DNA from: Fusobacteriaceae bacterium
Lineage (GTDB): Bacteria; Fusobacteriota; Fusobacteriia; Fusobacteriales; Fusobacteriaceae
NCBI GenBank assembly: GCA_900764925.1
Contig: CAAFPW010000006.1
Location: forward strand, 1-39,593
Direction: 5' to 3'
Length of the DNA: 39,593 nucleotides
A program made the translations under genes and the position numbers. The notes under the pieces were generated by a model. The model saw nothing but the letters and a program-made list of their open reading frames with translations, was not told the origin of the DNA and did no database searches. Position 1 is the first letter of the stretch. The number at the start of each line of letters is the position of its first letter. This document shows positions 15,839-24,425 of this stretch, piece by piece.

Positions 15839-17092
15839 ATGATAGCAAAGGACTTGGGAGAGAGAAAAATTGTAGATAAGGTGTTTTCAGTTGCTAAAAA
15901 AGCTAAAGAAGCTATGGAACAATTGGGAGAGGATAAGGTTATAAATGCAACGATTGGATCATTATATAGTGAAGATGGAAAGCTTGTGGTATTGAAAACA
16001 GCTATGGATGTTTATAAGGAATTACCACCAGAGGAGTTAGCTGGATATGCTTCAAACTTTACAGGAACTCCAGAATATAAAGAGAGTGTAAAAATCTCAC
16101 TTTTTGGAAGAGATTATAAAAAATTCTTAGAAGGACATTATTTCGATGTAATAGCTACTCCTGGAGGAACTGGAGCTATTAGTAACAGTATAAGAAACTA
16201 TTTGGGATATGGAGATACACTTTTACTACCAAAATGGTTGTGGAGTCCATATATCCTTATGGGAAAAGATAGAAATGGAGATTGTGATTTTTATACTCTA
16301 TTCAATGAAAAAAATGAATTTGATGTATTGGATTTCAAAACTAGAGTGGAAAAATTATCTGATAAACAGGATAATGTAGTAATAGTAATCAATGATCCTT
16401 GTCAAAATCCAACAGGTTATAGACTTAGTTTAGAGGAATGGAAAGAGATTAGAGAGATCTTAGTTGAAAATTCTAAAAAAGCTAATATAATTCTTATCTT
16501 AGATGTTGCTTATATAGATTTTGATAGTAGAAGTTTTGAAGAGAAGAGAGAGTATTTAGAAACATTTAAAAATCTACCAGAGAAAGTATTGACTATTTTT
16601 ACATTTAGTTTATCTAAAGCTTTAACTTGTTATGGAATGAGAGTTGGAGCACAGATAGCTCTTTCAACTTCTGAGAAGGTTATAGAAGAGTTTACATCAG
16701 CTAACTCATATACTTGTCGTTCTACATGGTCAAATATCTCAAGAGGTGGAATGGCAATGTTTAGTAAAATCATGTTAGATGAGGAAAAAACAGCTCAATT
16801 GGAAAGAGAGAGAGAGTTTTATAGAGAACTTATAAAAGAGAGGGCAGATATTTTCTTAAAAGAAGCTAAAGAGTGTGGATTGGAAGTATTACCATATGTC
16901 AGTGGATTTTTCTTAACTATTCCAACTGGGGAGTATACACCTAAAGTGGAGAAGTTACTTGAAAAAAATAATATATATACAGTGGTTTTGGCAGAGGGTG
17001 TAAGAATTGCTGTATGTAGCGTGCCAAAGAAAAAGATAGAAGGATTGGCTAAAAAGTTAAAACTTATAATAGATGAGGCTAAGGCAAATTAA
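15839..17092 (+). CDS. PLP-dependent aminotransferase, class I (aspartate/aromatic type)
   Basis: A 417-residue fold-type I aminotransferase. The PLP lysine is K260 in FSLSKALTCYGMRVG, matching the SxxKxxxxxGxRxG pattern; NDPCQNPTGY supplies the conserved Asn/Pro segment, and DVAYIDF holds the PLP-contacting Asp/Tyr. The N-terminus (INATIGSLYSEDGKLVVL) and GGTGAI glycine loop resemble aromatic/aspartate aminotransferases. Substrate is probably an aromatic amino acid or aspartate with 2-oxoglutarate, but specificity is not proven. ATG 15839 is set by AAGGAGG five bases upstream; the in-frame TTG 15818 is inside the lipoprotein gene and lacks a site. Confidence 0.88.
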   Translation: MIAKDLGERKIVDKVFSVAKKAKEAMEQLGEDKVINATIGSLYSEDGKLVVLKTAMDVYKELPPEELAGYASNFTGTPEYKESVKISLFGRDYKKFLEGHYFDVIATPGGTGAISNSIRNYLGYGDTLLLPKWLWSPYILMGKDRNGDCDFYTLFNEKNEFDVLDFKTRVEKLSDKQDNVVIVINDPCQNPTGYRLSLEEWKEIREILVENSKKANIILILDVAYIDFDSRSFEEKREYLETFKNLPEKVLTIFTFSLSKALTCYGMRVGAQIALSTSEKVIEEFTSANSYTCRSTWSNISRGGMAMFSKIMLDEEKTAQLEREREFYRELIKERADIFLKEAKECGLEVLPYVSGFFLTIPTGEYTPKVEKLLEKNNIYTVVLAEGVRIAVCSVPKKKIEGLAKKLKLIIDEAKAN

Positions 17093-17095
17093 AAA

Positions 17096-17117
17096 GCTCC
17101 CAAAAGGGAGCCTTTTT
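17096..17117. terminator. Bidirectional terminator
   Basis: GCTCCC (17096-17101), loop AAAA, GGGAGC (17106-17111), CTTTTT downstream and AAAAA upstream. It lies between the convergent aminotransferase gene and the small coiled-coil gene. Confidence 0.85.
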
Positions 17118-17122
17118 AATTA

Positions 17123-17395
17123 TTATTTATTGAAGTATTTTCCTTCGATATCTTCATAGTTTTCTACAGAGTGCTCTGTATCTTGTACTTTTTTCATATC
17201 ATATTTGATTTGCTCAGCAATGATAGAAACATATTTAGCTAGAACTTCTTGTTTTTCTAATAATAATTTTTTTTGTTCCTCATCAGTACCAGTTTCAAAT
17301 TCAGAGCTTTTAATAAAGTTGTTAAGTCTTTCTAATCTAGCTACCTCTGCTTCATACTCATCTTTGATGTACTTTAAGTTTTTTTCGATTCCCAT
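17123..17395 (-). CDS. Small coiled-coil protein, crAss001_48-like
   Basis: A 90-residue soluble, charged helical protein. ATG 17395 is preferred over 17410 because AGGAGG lies six bases upstream of it. The pattern YEAEVARLERLNNFIKSSEF, then EEQKKLLLEKQEVLAKYVSIIAEQI matches what I recall of the small crAss001_48-related domain found in phages and bacterial genomes (L-RL-KL--FI-S-EF, Q--LL--Q---M--Y). This is recognition by eye and is tentative. It has its own promoter and is separated from the HIT gene. No phage genes are nearby. Confidence 0.6.
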   Translation of the reverse strand: MGIEKNLKYIKDEYEAEVARLERLNNFIKSSEFETGTDEEQKKLLLEKQEVLAKYVSIIAEQIKYDMKKVQDTEHSVENYEDIEGKYFNK

Positions 17396-17466
17396 AGTGA
17401 TCCTCCTCATAATAAAAAAATTTGTAATCCCCTTAGTTTTAAAGTAACTATAAATTCCCTAACTCT

Positions 17467-17494
17467 ATTATACACTCTTTTAAATATTTTACAA
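17467..17494 (-). promoter_or_regulatory. Promoter of the small coiled-coil gene
   Basis: Minus strand: TTGTAA (complement of 17489-17494), 16-base spacer, TATAAT (complement of 17467-17472). Confidence 0.55.
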
Positions 17495-17502
17495 GAGAAA
17501 TA

Positions 17503-17847
17503 TTAGTCAGCTAGTAAAGCTCCTAATTTTTTTCCACCTAAAAGATGGAAATGTAAGTGGAATACCTCTTGTCCTCCATACTCATTACAGTTAGTAATTA
17601 CTCTATATCCCTCTTTGTCGATTCCTAAATCTTTGGCTATCTTTCCAATAGCAAGATACATCTCTCCAATAAGTTCTCTATCTTCCTCTTTTATATCATT
17701 GACAGTAGGTATCTCCTTTTTAGGAACTACTAATATATGAACAGGAGCAGCTGGATTGATATCTTTGAAAGCTATAACTTTATCATTTTCATAAACGATA
17801 GTTGCTGGTATCTCTCTATTAATTATTTTTGTAAATATTGTTGCCAT
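17503..17847 (-). CDS. HIT family nucleotide hydrolase (HinT-like)
   Basis: A 114-residue histidine-triad protein. The triad is HLHFHLLGG near residue 100, with EVFH before it, as in HINT purine nucleoside phosphoramidases. TIFTKIINREIPATIVYENDKV and DINPAAPVHILVVPK are also typical. HinT proteins hydrolyse AMP-linked phosphoramidates such as AMP-lysine. It lies 16 bases downstream of rpiB on the same strand and is probably co-transcribed. Confidence 0.93.
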   Translation of the reverse strand: MATIFTKIINREIPATIVYENDKVIAFKDINPAAPVHILVVPKKEIPTVNDIKEEDRELIGEMYLAIGKIAKDLGIDKEGYRVITNCNEYGGQEVFHLHFHLLGGKKLGALLAD

Positions 17848-17863
17848 AAATTACCATCTCCAA

Positions 17864-18295
17864 TTAAATAGATTCAATGTTATTTACTCTGTTAGCGTGT
17901 CTTCCACCTTCAAAAGATGTAGATAAGAAAATATCTACCATTTCAAGAGCTAGAACATCTCCAACAATTCTACCTCCCATAGCTAATACATTGGCATCAT
18001 TGTGCTCTCTAGTAAGTCTTGCCATAGTTGTATTTGTGCAAAGAGCAGCTCTTACTCCAGGAACTTTGTTAGCAGCAATAGAGATTCCTATTCCTGTTCC
18101 ACATACTACAATACCAAAATCAGCATCTTTATTAACTACAGCATGTCCTACAGCATGTCCAAATTTTGGGTAATCAACAGAAGCTGTTGAGTTAGTTCCT
18201 AAATCTAGAACTTCATACCCTTTCTCTAAAAGATGAGATTTAATTTTTTCTTTTAATTCAAAACCACCATGGTCAGCACCTAAAGCTATTTTCAT
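17864..18295 (-). CDS. rpiB: Ribose-5-phosphate isomerase B
   Basis: A 143-residue RpiB/LacAB-type sugar isomerase, interconverting ribose 5-phosphate and ribulose 5-phosphate. The N-terminus GADHGGFELK (D8, H9) binds phosphate and substrate; C65 in VVCGTGIGIS is the catalytic base of RpiB; EHNDANVLAMGGR is conserved. It heads an rpiB-HIT pair and is preceded by AAGGAGG on the minus strand. Allose 6-phosphate isomerase activity is possible for this family, but no allose genes are nearby. Confidence 0.95.
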   Translation of the reverse strand: MKIALGADHGGFELKEKIKSHLLEKGYEVLDLGTNSTASVDYPKFGHAVGHAVVNKDADFGIVVCGTGIGISIAANKVPGVRAALCTNTTMARLTREHNDANVLAMGGRIVGDVLALEMVDIFLSTSFEGGRHANRVNNIESI

Positions 18296-18326
18296 TTTTC
18301 CTCCTTAAAACTTTTAATTTTTCATA

Positions 18327-18351
18327 CAAAAGGACTGACAAGAGTCAGTCC
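18327..18351 (-). terminator. Terminator of the slyD-like gene
   Basis: Read on the minus strand: GGACTGAC, loop TCTT, GTCAGTCC, TTTTG. Arms are at 18344-18351 and 18332-18339. Confidence 0.85.
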
Positions 18352-18360
18352 CATAGTTAA

Positions 18361-18855
18361 TTACTCGCAATCATCATCAAAACCATGGAAATGAACATGT
18401 CCATGTTCTAACTCTTCAGCAGTAGCTTCTCTTATTCCAGTTACTTCAACTTCAAATCTAAGGTTTTTACCAGCAAATGGATGGTTACCATCAGCAGTTA
18501 CTATATCATCCTCTATTGAAGTTATTACATATTGTTGCTCAGTTCCATCATCCATATCAGCTATGAATTCCATTCCTTCATAGATATCATCGAACTCAAC
18601 AAAATCTTCTTTGCTCATCTCTTCGATAAGCTCCTCATCATACTCTCCATATCCTTCTTCTGGAGATATCATTATAGTAGTAGAGAATCCTTTCTCTTTT
18701 CCTTCAAGTATCTCCTCTACTTTTGGAACGAATTGTCCCTCACCATGGATGTAGAAAAATGGACCTACATCTTTTGTATCCTCTAAAAGCTCATTAGTAT
18801 CGTTGTCATAAACTTTAAATTCAAGAGTTATAACATTATCTTTAACTACTTTCAT
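18361..18855 (-). CDS. slyD: FKBP-type peptidyl-prolyl isomerase, SlyD-like
   Basis: A 164-residue FKBP of the SlyD type. The FKBP halves (DVGPFFYIHGEGQFVPKVEEIL and the C-terminal ADGNHPFAGKNLRFEVEV) surround an inserted flap (about residues 60-125; SPEEGYGEYDEE onwards), the chaperone IF domain of SlyD. The tail is metal-binding-like: HGHVHFHG followed by DDDCE. SlyD acts in the cytoplasm as a folding helper and, in some bacteria, in nickel delivery to hydrogenase. A short His tail suggests limited metal storage. It is monocistronic, with a strong terminator. Confidence 0.92.
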   Translation of the reverse strand: MKVVKDNVITLEFKVYDNDTNELLEDTKDVGPFFYIHGEGQFVPKVEEILEGKEKGFSTTIMISPEEGYGEYDEELIEEMSKEDFVEFDDIYEGMEFIADMDDGTEQQYVITSIEDDIVTADGNHPFAGKNLRFEVEVTGIREATAEELEHGHVHFHGFDDDCE

Positions 18856-18926
18856 ATTTTCACCTCTTATTTATATAATAGTATATATTAAAAGAATATC
18901 ATAAAATTTAAAGTATGTCTATCTAT

Positions 18927-19517
18927 TTATAAAAAACCCATGTTATATTTTACTTTTTTCATATTTTCCTCATCAGTTAGGAATTTTAATAGTAAAAAAC
19001 CAACTTCAATGGCATTTTTTGGAGCTGAACAAGTAATAATCTTATTATCAATTACAATCTCCTCTCTCAGAGGAGTAGCACCATATTTTATTAGTTGATT
19101 AAAATATCTATCATTATCATATAGATAGGTTGTAGCTTTTCTATTTTTTAGTACCCCAGCTTCACCTAGAGGAATTACTCCAGTACAAATTCCAATAACA
19201 AATTTATCTTTATCTACAAATTTTCTTATTATATCTCTGAACTCTTCCCTTTTCATATCTTCAAAATATCCTTTAAAGCCAAACCCACCAGGAATGACTA
19301 GAGCTTCATAGTCATCTATATCTATCTTACTCTCCTTTAAATTTATCTCAGGGAGGAGTTTTAAATTCCAAGTATTAGAAATAATCTCATGAAATCCAGC
19401 AGTTTTTAAAAGAGTGTTCTTTTTTCCAACAATCCCATTCCAACCAAAAATATCTATAAAAGGAGCGACCTCAAGTATTTCAGCACCTTGTGAAATAAGT
19501 AACAGAATTTTTTTCAT
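18927..19517 (-). CDS. DJ-1/PfpI family protein
   Basis: A 196-residue class I glutamine amidotransferase-like protein. E13 and E16 (GAEILEVAPF), ALVIPGGFGFKGY and the nucleophile-elbow C111 (GICTGVIPLGEAG) match the DJ-1/PfpI superfamily, as does the late ATTYLYD. Members include stress chaperones, glyoxalases, amidases and regulators; which applies here is not clear. Residues around the elbow (no His directly after Cys) fit the DJ-1/YajL or ThiJ subgroup better than PfpI proteases. It is divergent from the decarboxylase-arginase gene 119 bases away. Confidence 0.85.
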   Translation of the reverse strand: MKKILLLISQGAEILEVAPFIDIFGWNGIVGKKNTLLKTAGFHEIISNTWNLKLLPEINLKESKIDIDDYEALVIPGGFGFKGYFEDMKREEFRDIIRKFVDKDKFVIGICTGVIPLGEAGVLKNRKATTYLYDNDRYFNQLIKYGATPLREEIVIDNKIITCSAPKNAIEVGFLLLKFLTDEENMKKVKYNMGFL

Positions 19518-19545
19518 ATTTTTCTCCCAAAAAAAATAAAAATTA

Positions 19546-19574
19546 TTGACTATTTTATTAAAAAGCTTTACAAT
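19546..19574 (+). promoter_or_regulatory. Promoter of the decarboxylase-arginase fusion gene
   Basis: TTGACT (19546-19551), 17-base spacer, TACAAT (19569-19574). A leader of about 55 bases precedes the start codon. Confidence 0.65.
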
Positions 19575-19636
19575 ACATCAGTACAAGAAAATTATACAAT
19601 ATTTGATAAAAAAAAACAATAACCAAAGGAGGTAAG

Positions 19637-21985
19637 ATGTCAAAGCTAGACCAAAGCAAAACTCCACTATTCTCTGTGTTAAAAGATGTATATGCAGGAA
19701 GAGATATACTTCCATTTCATGTACCTGGACACAAAAGAGGAAAAGGAGTAGATAAAGAATTTTATGATTTTATGGGGAATGGACCTTTTTCCATTGACGT
19801 TACTATATTTAAGATGGTAGATGGATTACACCAACCGAAAAGTTGTATAAAAGAAGCCCAAGAGTTAGCAGCTGACGCATACGGTGTAAAGCAAAGTTTC
19901 TTTGCAGTAAACGGAACATCAGGAGCTATCCAAGCTATGATTATGTCTGTTGTAAAAGCTGGAGAGAAGATATTAGTACCAAGAAATGTACATAAATCAG
20001 TATCTGCTGGAATTATTCTAAGTGGTTCAGAGCCAATATACATGAACCCAGAAGTAGATGAGGAGTTAGGTATAGCCCATGGCGTAAGACCTCAAACTGT
20101 TGAGAATATGTTAAAACAACATCCTGATATCAAAGCTGTTCTTATAATCAACCCTACTTACTATGGAGTAGCAACAGATATCAAAAAAATAGCTGATATA
20201 GTTCACAGCTATGATATACCATTGATAGTAGATGAAGCTCATGGACCACACCTACATTTCCATGATGATCTACCTATTTCAGCTGTAGATGCAGGAGCAG
20301 ATATTTGTACTCAAAGTACTCATAAAATAATAGGTGCGATGACTCAAATGTCTCTTTTACACGTAAACTCTGATAGAGTAGATGTAAATAGAGTAAAACA
20401 AATTTTAAGTTTATTACATACAACATCTCCATCATATCCACTTATGGCATCATTAGATTGTGCTAGAAGACAGATAGCAACAGAGGGAAAAGAGTTATTA
20501 GATAACGCAATAAGACTTGCTAGACGTTTTAGAACAGAAGTTAATAGAATCCCAGGGATATCTTGCTTTGGAGAAGAGATAGTAGGAAGAGAAGGGGTAT
20601 TTGCTTTTGATCCTACAAAGATAACTATCACAGCAAAAGAGTTAGGACTTACAGGTGCTGAGTTAGAAACTATGCTTACAGATGATTATAATATTCAAAT
20701 GGAGCTTTCTGATTTCTACAATGTATTAGGACTAGTAACTATTGGAGATACAGATGAGAGTATAGATAAACTTATAGATGCTTTAAAAGATATAAGTGAA
20801 AAATACTATGGAAAAGGAAATAAATTAAAAAGAGAATTTTTAAGAATGCCTCCTGTTCCAGAGCAAGTATTGATACCAAGGGAAGCTTTTTACAGTGAGA
20901 AGAATAAGGTGTTATTCTCAGAGAGTGAAGGAAAAATCTGTGGTGAGATGATAATGGCTTATCCACCAGGAATACCTGTAATAACTCCAGGAGAGAGAAT
21001 CTCAGCTGAAGTTATTGACTATATCAACGACTTAAGAGAAGCTGATCTTCATGTACAAGGAATGGAAGATCCAGAATTAGTATATATAAATGTAATTGAA
21101 GAAGAAGACGCAGTATATCTATATACAGAGAAGATGAAGAGCAAGATGTTTGGTGTACCAATGAACCTTGGAGCAAACAAAGCTGGAATCGAATTTGGAA
21201 TTGATGTATTATGTGAAAGCTATCCAGATACATTTGATGAGATGGAAGTTATTGAGGTAGAAAAACAAAAAGAAAACTTCAATGAATGGAACCTAAAATA
21301 TAAAAATACTATTCTTAATACTTGTGAAAAACTTGCTGTTTCTGTAAATGAAGCTGTAAGAGATGGATATAGACCAATAATAATTGGAGGAGACCACTCA
21401 ATATCTCTAGGAAGTATTTCAGGAGTATCATTAGAAAAAGAGATAGGAGTAGTATGGATAGATGCCCATGGAGATATGAACACAGATGAATCTACTATCT
21501 CTGGAAACATCCATGGAATGCCACTAGCTCTATTACAAGGTGCTGGAGATAGAGACCTTGTAAACTGTTTCTATGAAGGAGCAAAAATTGATAGTAAAAA
21601 TGTAGTAATACTTGGTGCTAGAGATTTAGACTTCAAAGAGAGAGAGGTTATTGATCAACTTGGAGTTAAAGTTATTTACCACGATGAAGTGTTACAAAAA
21701 GGATTAGATAGAATATTAGAAGAGATTCAAGATTACTTAAAAGTAGATAATTTACATATAAGTTTTGACGTTGACTCTGTAAATCCAGAGTTAGCTCCAG
21801 GGGTAAGTACTCCAGTAAGAAATGGATTTACAACTGATGAAGTATTCCAAACTTTTAAATTCCTATTTAAAAATTACTTTGTAACATCAGTTGATATTGT
21901 GGAATTTAACCCTGTAAATGACAAGAATAATAAAACACTTAACTTTGTAAATGAATTAACTGAATATGTAGTTAATCCAGATTAA
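19637..21985 (+). CDS. Bifunctional fusion: Orn/Lys/Arg-type PLP decarboxylase + arginase-family ureohydrolase
   Basis: A 782-residue single reading frame joining two enzymes. Residues 1 to about 480 are a SpeA/YaaO-type (fold-type I) basic amino-acid decarboxylase: ILPFHVPGHKRG, VNGTSGAIQAMI, VDEAHGPHLHF and STHK with PLP-lysine K230, plus the C-terminal domain ending AYPPGIPVITPGE. From about 505 begins an arginase: FGVPMNLGANKAGIEFG, GGDHSISLG (H587), DAHGDMN (D609, H611, D613), SGNIHGMPLALL and SFDVDSVNPELAPG (D711, D713), so both manganese-site motifs are intact. The SGNIHGMP signature is arginase-like rather than SpeB-like. The product should convert arginine to putrescine plus urea, via agmatine or ornithine. 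It has its own promoter and terminator. Confidence 0.92.
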   Translation: MSKLDQSKTPLFSVLKDVYAGRDILPFHVPGHKRGKGVDKEFYDFMGNGPFSIDVTIFKMVDGLHQPKSCIKEAQELAADAYGVKQSFFAVNGTSGAIQAMIMSVVKAGEKILVPRNVHKSVSAGIILSGSEPIYMNPEVDEELGIAHGVRPQTVENMLKQHPDIKAVLIINPTYYGVATDIKKIADIVHSYDIPLIVDEAHGPHLHFHDDLPISAVDAGADICTQSTHKIIGAMTQMSLLHVNSDRVDVNRVKQILSLLHTTSPSYPLMASLDCARRQIATEGKELLDNAIRLARRFRTEVNRIPGISCFGEEIVGREGVFAFDPTKITITAKELGLTGAELETMLTDDYNIQMELSDFYNVLGLVTIGDTDESIDKLIDALKDISEKYYGKGNKLKREFLRMPPVPEQVLIPREAFYSEKNKVLFSESEGKICGEMIMAYPPGIPVITPGERISAEVIDYINDLREADLHVQGMEDPELVYINVIEEEDAVYLYTEKMKSKMFGVPMNLGANKAGIEFGIDVLCESYPDTFDEMEVIEVEKQKENFNEWNLKYKNTILNTCEKLAVSVNEAVRDGYRPIIIGGDHSISLGSISGVSLEKEIGVVWIDAHGDMNTDESTISGNIHGMPLALLQGAGDRDLVNCFYEGAKIDSKNVVILGARDLDFKEREVIDQLGVKVIYHDEVLQKGLDRILEEIQDYLKVDNLHISFDVDSVNPELAPGVSTPVRNGFTTDEVFQTFKFLFKNYFVTSVDIVEFNPVNDKNNKTLNFVNELTEYVVNPD

Positions 21986-21991
21986 TAAGTT

Positions 21992-22033
21992 AGTGGGGAT
22001 AGTCAAAAAATTTGGTTGTCCCCACTTTTTTTT
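21992..22033 (+). terminator. Terminator of the fusion gene
   Basis: AGTGGGGA (21992-21999) pairs with TCCCCACT (22019-22026), followed by eight T residues. Confidence 0.9.
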
Positions 22034-22096
22034 ACTCTGTAAATAAGGTATAATATATTAAAAGGAATAATACTTCAAGAAGATGAGGTGGTATAT

Positions 22097-22840
22097 ATGA
22101 AAAAATTTTTTATAATTTTTATGCTAGGTTTATCTACAATTATTTTTTCAAAGGAAAAATATATCTATGAAGTTATTCCTATTCCACAGAATCTCAAAAA
22201 TATAAGAGTAGTTAGAATACTAGAAGGAGGAAATACTGGGCTTTATGGAGTTGTAACTTTAGATGGGGAATTTTTAACAGAACCGAATAAGATTCTTATA
22301 TCTGTACAGAAAAACCATATGTATTTAGTTGATGTCAACTATGATGAGGGATTGATGGCTCTCGATGGAAGATGGATAGCTGAGATGGGAAAATATAATT
22401 ACAAGGAAACCTATTCGAATATGTATAAAAAATATGAAGATGAGGTTGAAAGAGACCTATTTATTATCTATTTAAAGGATATGAAAAAGTATAAATATGG
22501 TTATATTAATTGTAATGGAGATGTTCAGATACCAATAATTTTTGATGCAGCAAAAAATTTCTCTGAAGGATTGGCAGGAGTTAAATTAAATGGTAAGTGG
22601 GGATATATAGATGAAGAGGGAAATGTTAAAATAGGATTTAATTTTGATGAAGCAAATGAATTTAAAAAGGGTTTAGCTTTAGTTAGAATAGAAGATAAAT
22701 ACTTCTATATTGATAATACTGGACAAAAGAGATTTATAAGAACTCTTTTTAGAAACGCCAAAGAGGGTGTAGATAATTTAGGACATCATATAGGAAAATC
22801 TTTTGAGGGGAAATTAAGATTAAAAGCAAAAACAAACTAG
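22097..22840 (+). CDS. WG-repeat protein with signal peptide
   Basis: A 247-residue protein with a Sec signal (KKFFIIFMLGLSTIIFS). WG-type repeats follow, clearest from about residue 130: KYGYINCNGDVQIPIIFDAA, FSEGLAGVKLNGKWGYIDEE and FKKGLALVRIEDKYFYID. Such repeats form beta-rich, protein-binding structures and do not indicate an activity. ATG 22097 is chosen over GTG 22088 because GAGGTGG lies just upstream of the ATG. It is 9 bases upstream of the YitT gene and probably co-transcribed with it. Confidence 0.82.
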   Translation: MKKFFIIFMLGLSTIIFSKEKYIYEVIPIPQNLKNIRVVRILEGGNTGLYGVVTLDGEFLTEPNKILISVQKNHMYLVDVNYDEGLMALDGRWIAEMGKYNYKETYSNMYKKYEDEVERDLFIIYLKDMKKYKYGYINCNGDVQIPIIFDAAKNFSEGLAGVKLNGKWGYIDEEGNVKIGFNFDEANEFKKGLALVRIEDKYFYIDNTGQKRFIRTLFRNAKEGVDNLGHHIGKSFEGKLRLKAKTN

Positions 22841-22849
22841 GAGGAAAAA

Positions 22850-23707
22850 GTGAGTACTAAAATCATGAAATACTTGAAGGAATATTTAATAATAACAGTT
22901 GGATGTTTTTTCTATGCAGTATCAATAAACTATTTTTTTATAAGCAATCATCTTGCAGAGGGTGGAGTAGCTGGGATATGTTTAATTCTATACTATCTAT
23001 TCAAATTACCAGTGGGGATAATGTATTTTGTTATAAATATTCCACTACTTATAATGGGATGGAAGTTGGTAGGAAAGGATTTCCTATTTAAAACTCTGTA
23101 TGGGACAACATGTTTATCTCTTTTGATAGGTTTTACTGAAAGTTGGAAGGGACCATCTAACGATATTATGTTGGGTTCTATCTATGGTGGGCTATTAATA
23201 GGAGTTGGACTTGGTTTAATCTTTATGGTAAATGGATCAACAGGGGGAACAGATGTAATAGCACGTATAGTGAATAGATATTTTGATATTCCTTTAGGAA
23301 GAACAATGTTGTTTTTAGATGTAGTGATTTTAGGAGTAGCTGCTATATTCTTTGGAAAAGAGATAGTTATGTACACTTTAATATCTATGATGATAGTATC
23401 AAAGGCTATTGATTTCTTTCAAGATGGATATACTAAATCTAAAGGAGTTACAATAATTTCAAGTAAATCTGAAGTAATTAAAAATAGAATTATGGAGGAA
23501 ACAGGAAGAGGAACTACTTTTATTAAAGGAGAGGGTGGTTATACAGGAAATGAGATGAACCTACTTTATTGTGTAGTTAATAAATTTGAACTAAATAAGG
23601 TAAAGATGATAGTTAAAGAGGAAGATGCTTTTGCTTTTATAACTGTATCTGATGTATCAGAGGTATGGGGAGAAGGGTTTAAATCACTCCATTCTAATAA
23701 GAAATAG
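22850..23707 (+). CDS. YitT family membrane protein
   Basis: A 285-residue protein of the YitT family. About five to six helices occupy residues 10-190 (DUF161: FFISNHLAEGGVAGICLILYYLF, GLIFMVNGSTGGTDVIARI), followed by a cytosolic DUF2179 domain (about 195-280: SKGVTIISSKSEVIKNRI, GRGTTFIKGEGGYTGNE). The transported substrate of this family is not established. It starts with GTG, five bases after AGGAGG. It ends at a perfect bidirectional terminator. Confidence 0.9.
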   Translation: MSTKIMKYLKEYLIITVGCFFYAVSINYFFISNHLAEGGVAGICLILYYLFKLPVGIMYFVINIPLLIMGWKLVGKDFLFKTLYGTTCLSLLIGFTESWKGPSNDIMLGSIYGGLLIGVGLGLIFMVNGSTGGTDVIARIVNRYFDIPLGRTMLFLDVVILGVAAIFFGKEIVMYTLISMMIVSKAIDFFQDGYTKSKGVTIISSKSEVIKNRIMEETGRGTTFIKGEGGYTGNEMNLLYCVVNKFELNKVKMIVKEEDAFAFITVSDVSEVWGEGFKSLHSNKK

Positions 23708-23737
23708 AAACTCAAAGTAATAAAATAATTTAATATA

Positions 23738-23778
23738 AAAAGGAGAAAGTTTTACTTTCAATAAAATTTTCTCCTTTT
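23738..23778. terminator. Bidirectional terminator, AAAAGGAGAAA stem
   Basis: A 17-bp stem: AAAAGGAGAAAGTTTTA (23738-23754) against TAAAATTTTCTCCTTTT (23762-23778), with one G-U pair and loop CTTTCAA. It serves the convergent YitT gene and iron-sulfur flavoprotein gene. Its left half recurs almost exactly at the right end of the window. Confidence 0.9.
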
Positions 23779-23786
23779 ATAATAAT

Positions 23787-24407
23787 CTATCTTATAAAGT
23801 TGGTTCTTAGAGGAGATTCATACTCATCTCTCTTTACTCCAGAATTTTTACCAGCCTCAATACATTTTAGTAACCAACTAAAGTTTTGAGCCAAAGTTCT
23901 AAGAGTTTGTAACCCTTCTTCATCTTTTCTTACCTCTTCAGGAGTGTTTCCATGGATTTGATTCCAATATTGTGATGTGACAATTGGCATATTAGAGATA
24001 CTGAAGTATTTATTCAATCTATCAAAGGCAGCAGTAGCTCCTCCACGTCTACATGAAACTATTGAAGTTCCAAGTTTACCAGCCATCTTTTTACCATATG
24101 AGTAGAATAATCTATCAAGGAAGGCTGTAACTTGAGCTGAAGGACCAGCATAGTAAACAGGAGATCCTACAACGATTCCATCAAACTCTTCCAATCTTTC
24201 TCCAATTTTATTAACTTCATCATCAAATACACATCTTCCTGTAGTTCTACATTTAGTACATGCTATACAACCTGAGATAGCCTTTTTTCCAAGGTAAAGA
24301 ATCTCAGTATCAATTCCATATTGAGAAAAAACTTTCTCCATCTCCTTTAAACCTGTATAAGTACAACCGTTTTCATTAGGACTTCCATTGATTAGTAAAA
24401 CTTTCAT
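23787..24407 (-). CDS. Iron-sulfur flavoprotein / NADPH-dependent FMN reductase family
   Basis: A 206-residue flavodoxin-fold protein. The FMN phosphate loop is NGSPNENGCTYTG, and GSPVYYAGPSAQVTAFLDR is the flavin-contacting segment. The compact Cys motif ISGCIACTKCRTTGRC (CX2CX2CX5C) is that of methanogen-type iron-sulfur flavoproteins (Isf), which carry a 4Fe-4S cluster and transfer electrons to oxygen, peroxide or unknown acceptors. It lies 18 bases downstream of the thymidine kinase gene on the same strand; the two are probably co-transcribed. Confidence 0.88.
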   Translation of the reverse strand: MKVLLINGSPNENGCTYTGLKEMEKVFSQYGIDTEILYLGKKAISGCIACTKCRTTGRCVFDDEVNKIGERLEEFDGIVVGSPVYYAGPSAQVTAFLDRLFYSYGKKMAGKLGTSIVSCRRGGATAAFDRLNKYFSISNMPIVTSQYWNQIHGNTPEEVRKDEEGLQTLRTLAQNFSWLLKCIEAGKNSGVKRDEYESPLRTNFIR

Positions 24408-24425
24408 AAGATATTTCCCCCTTTG

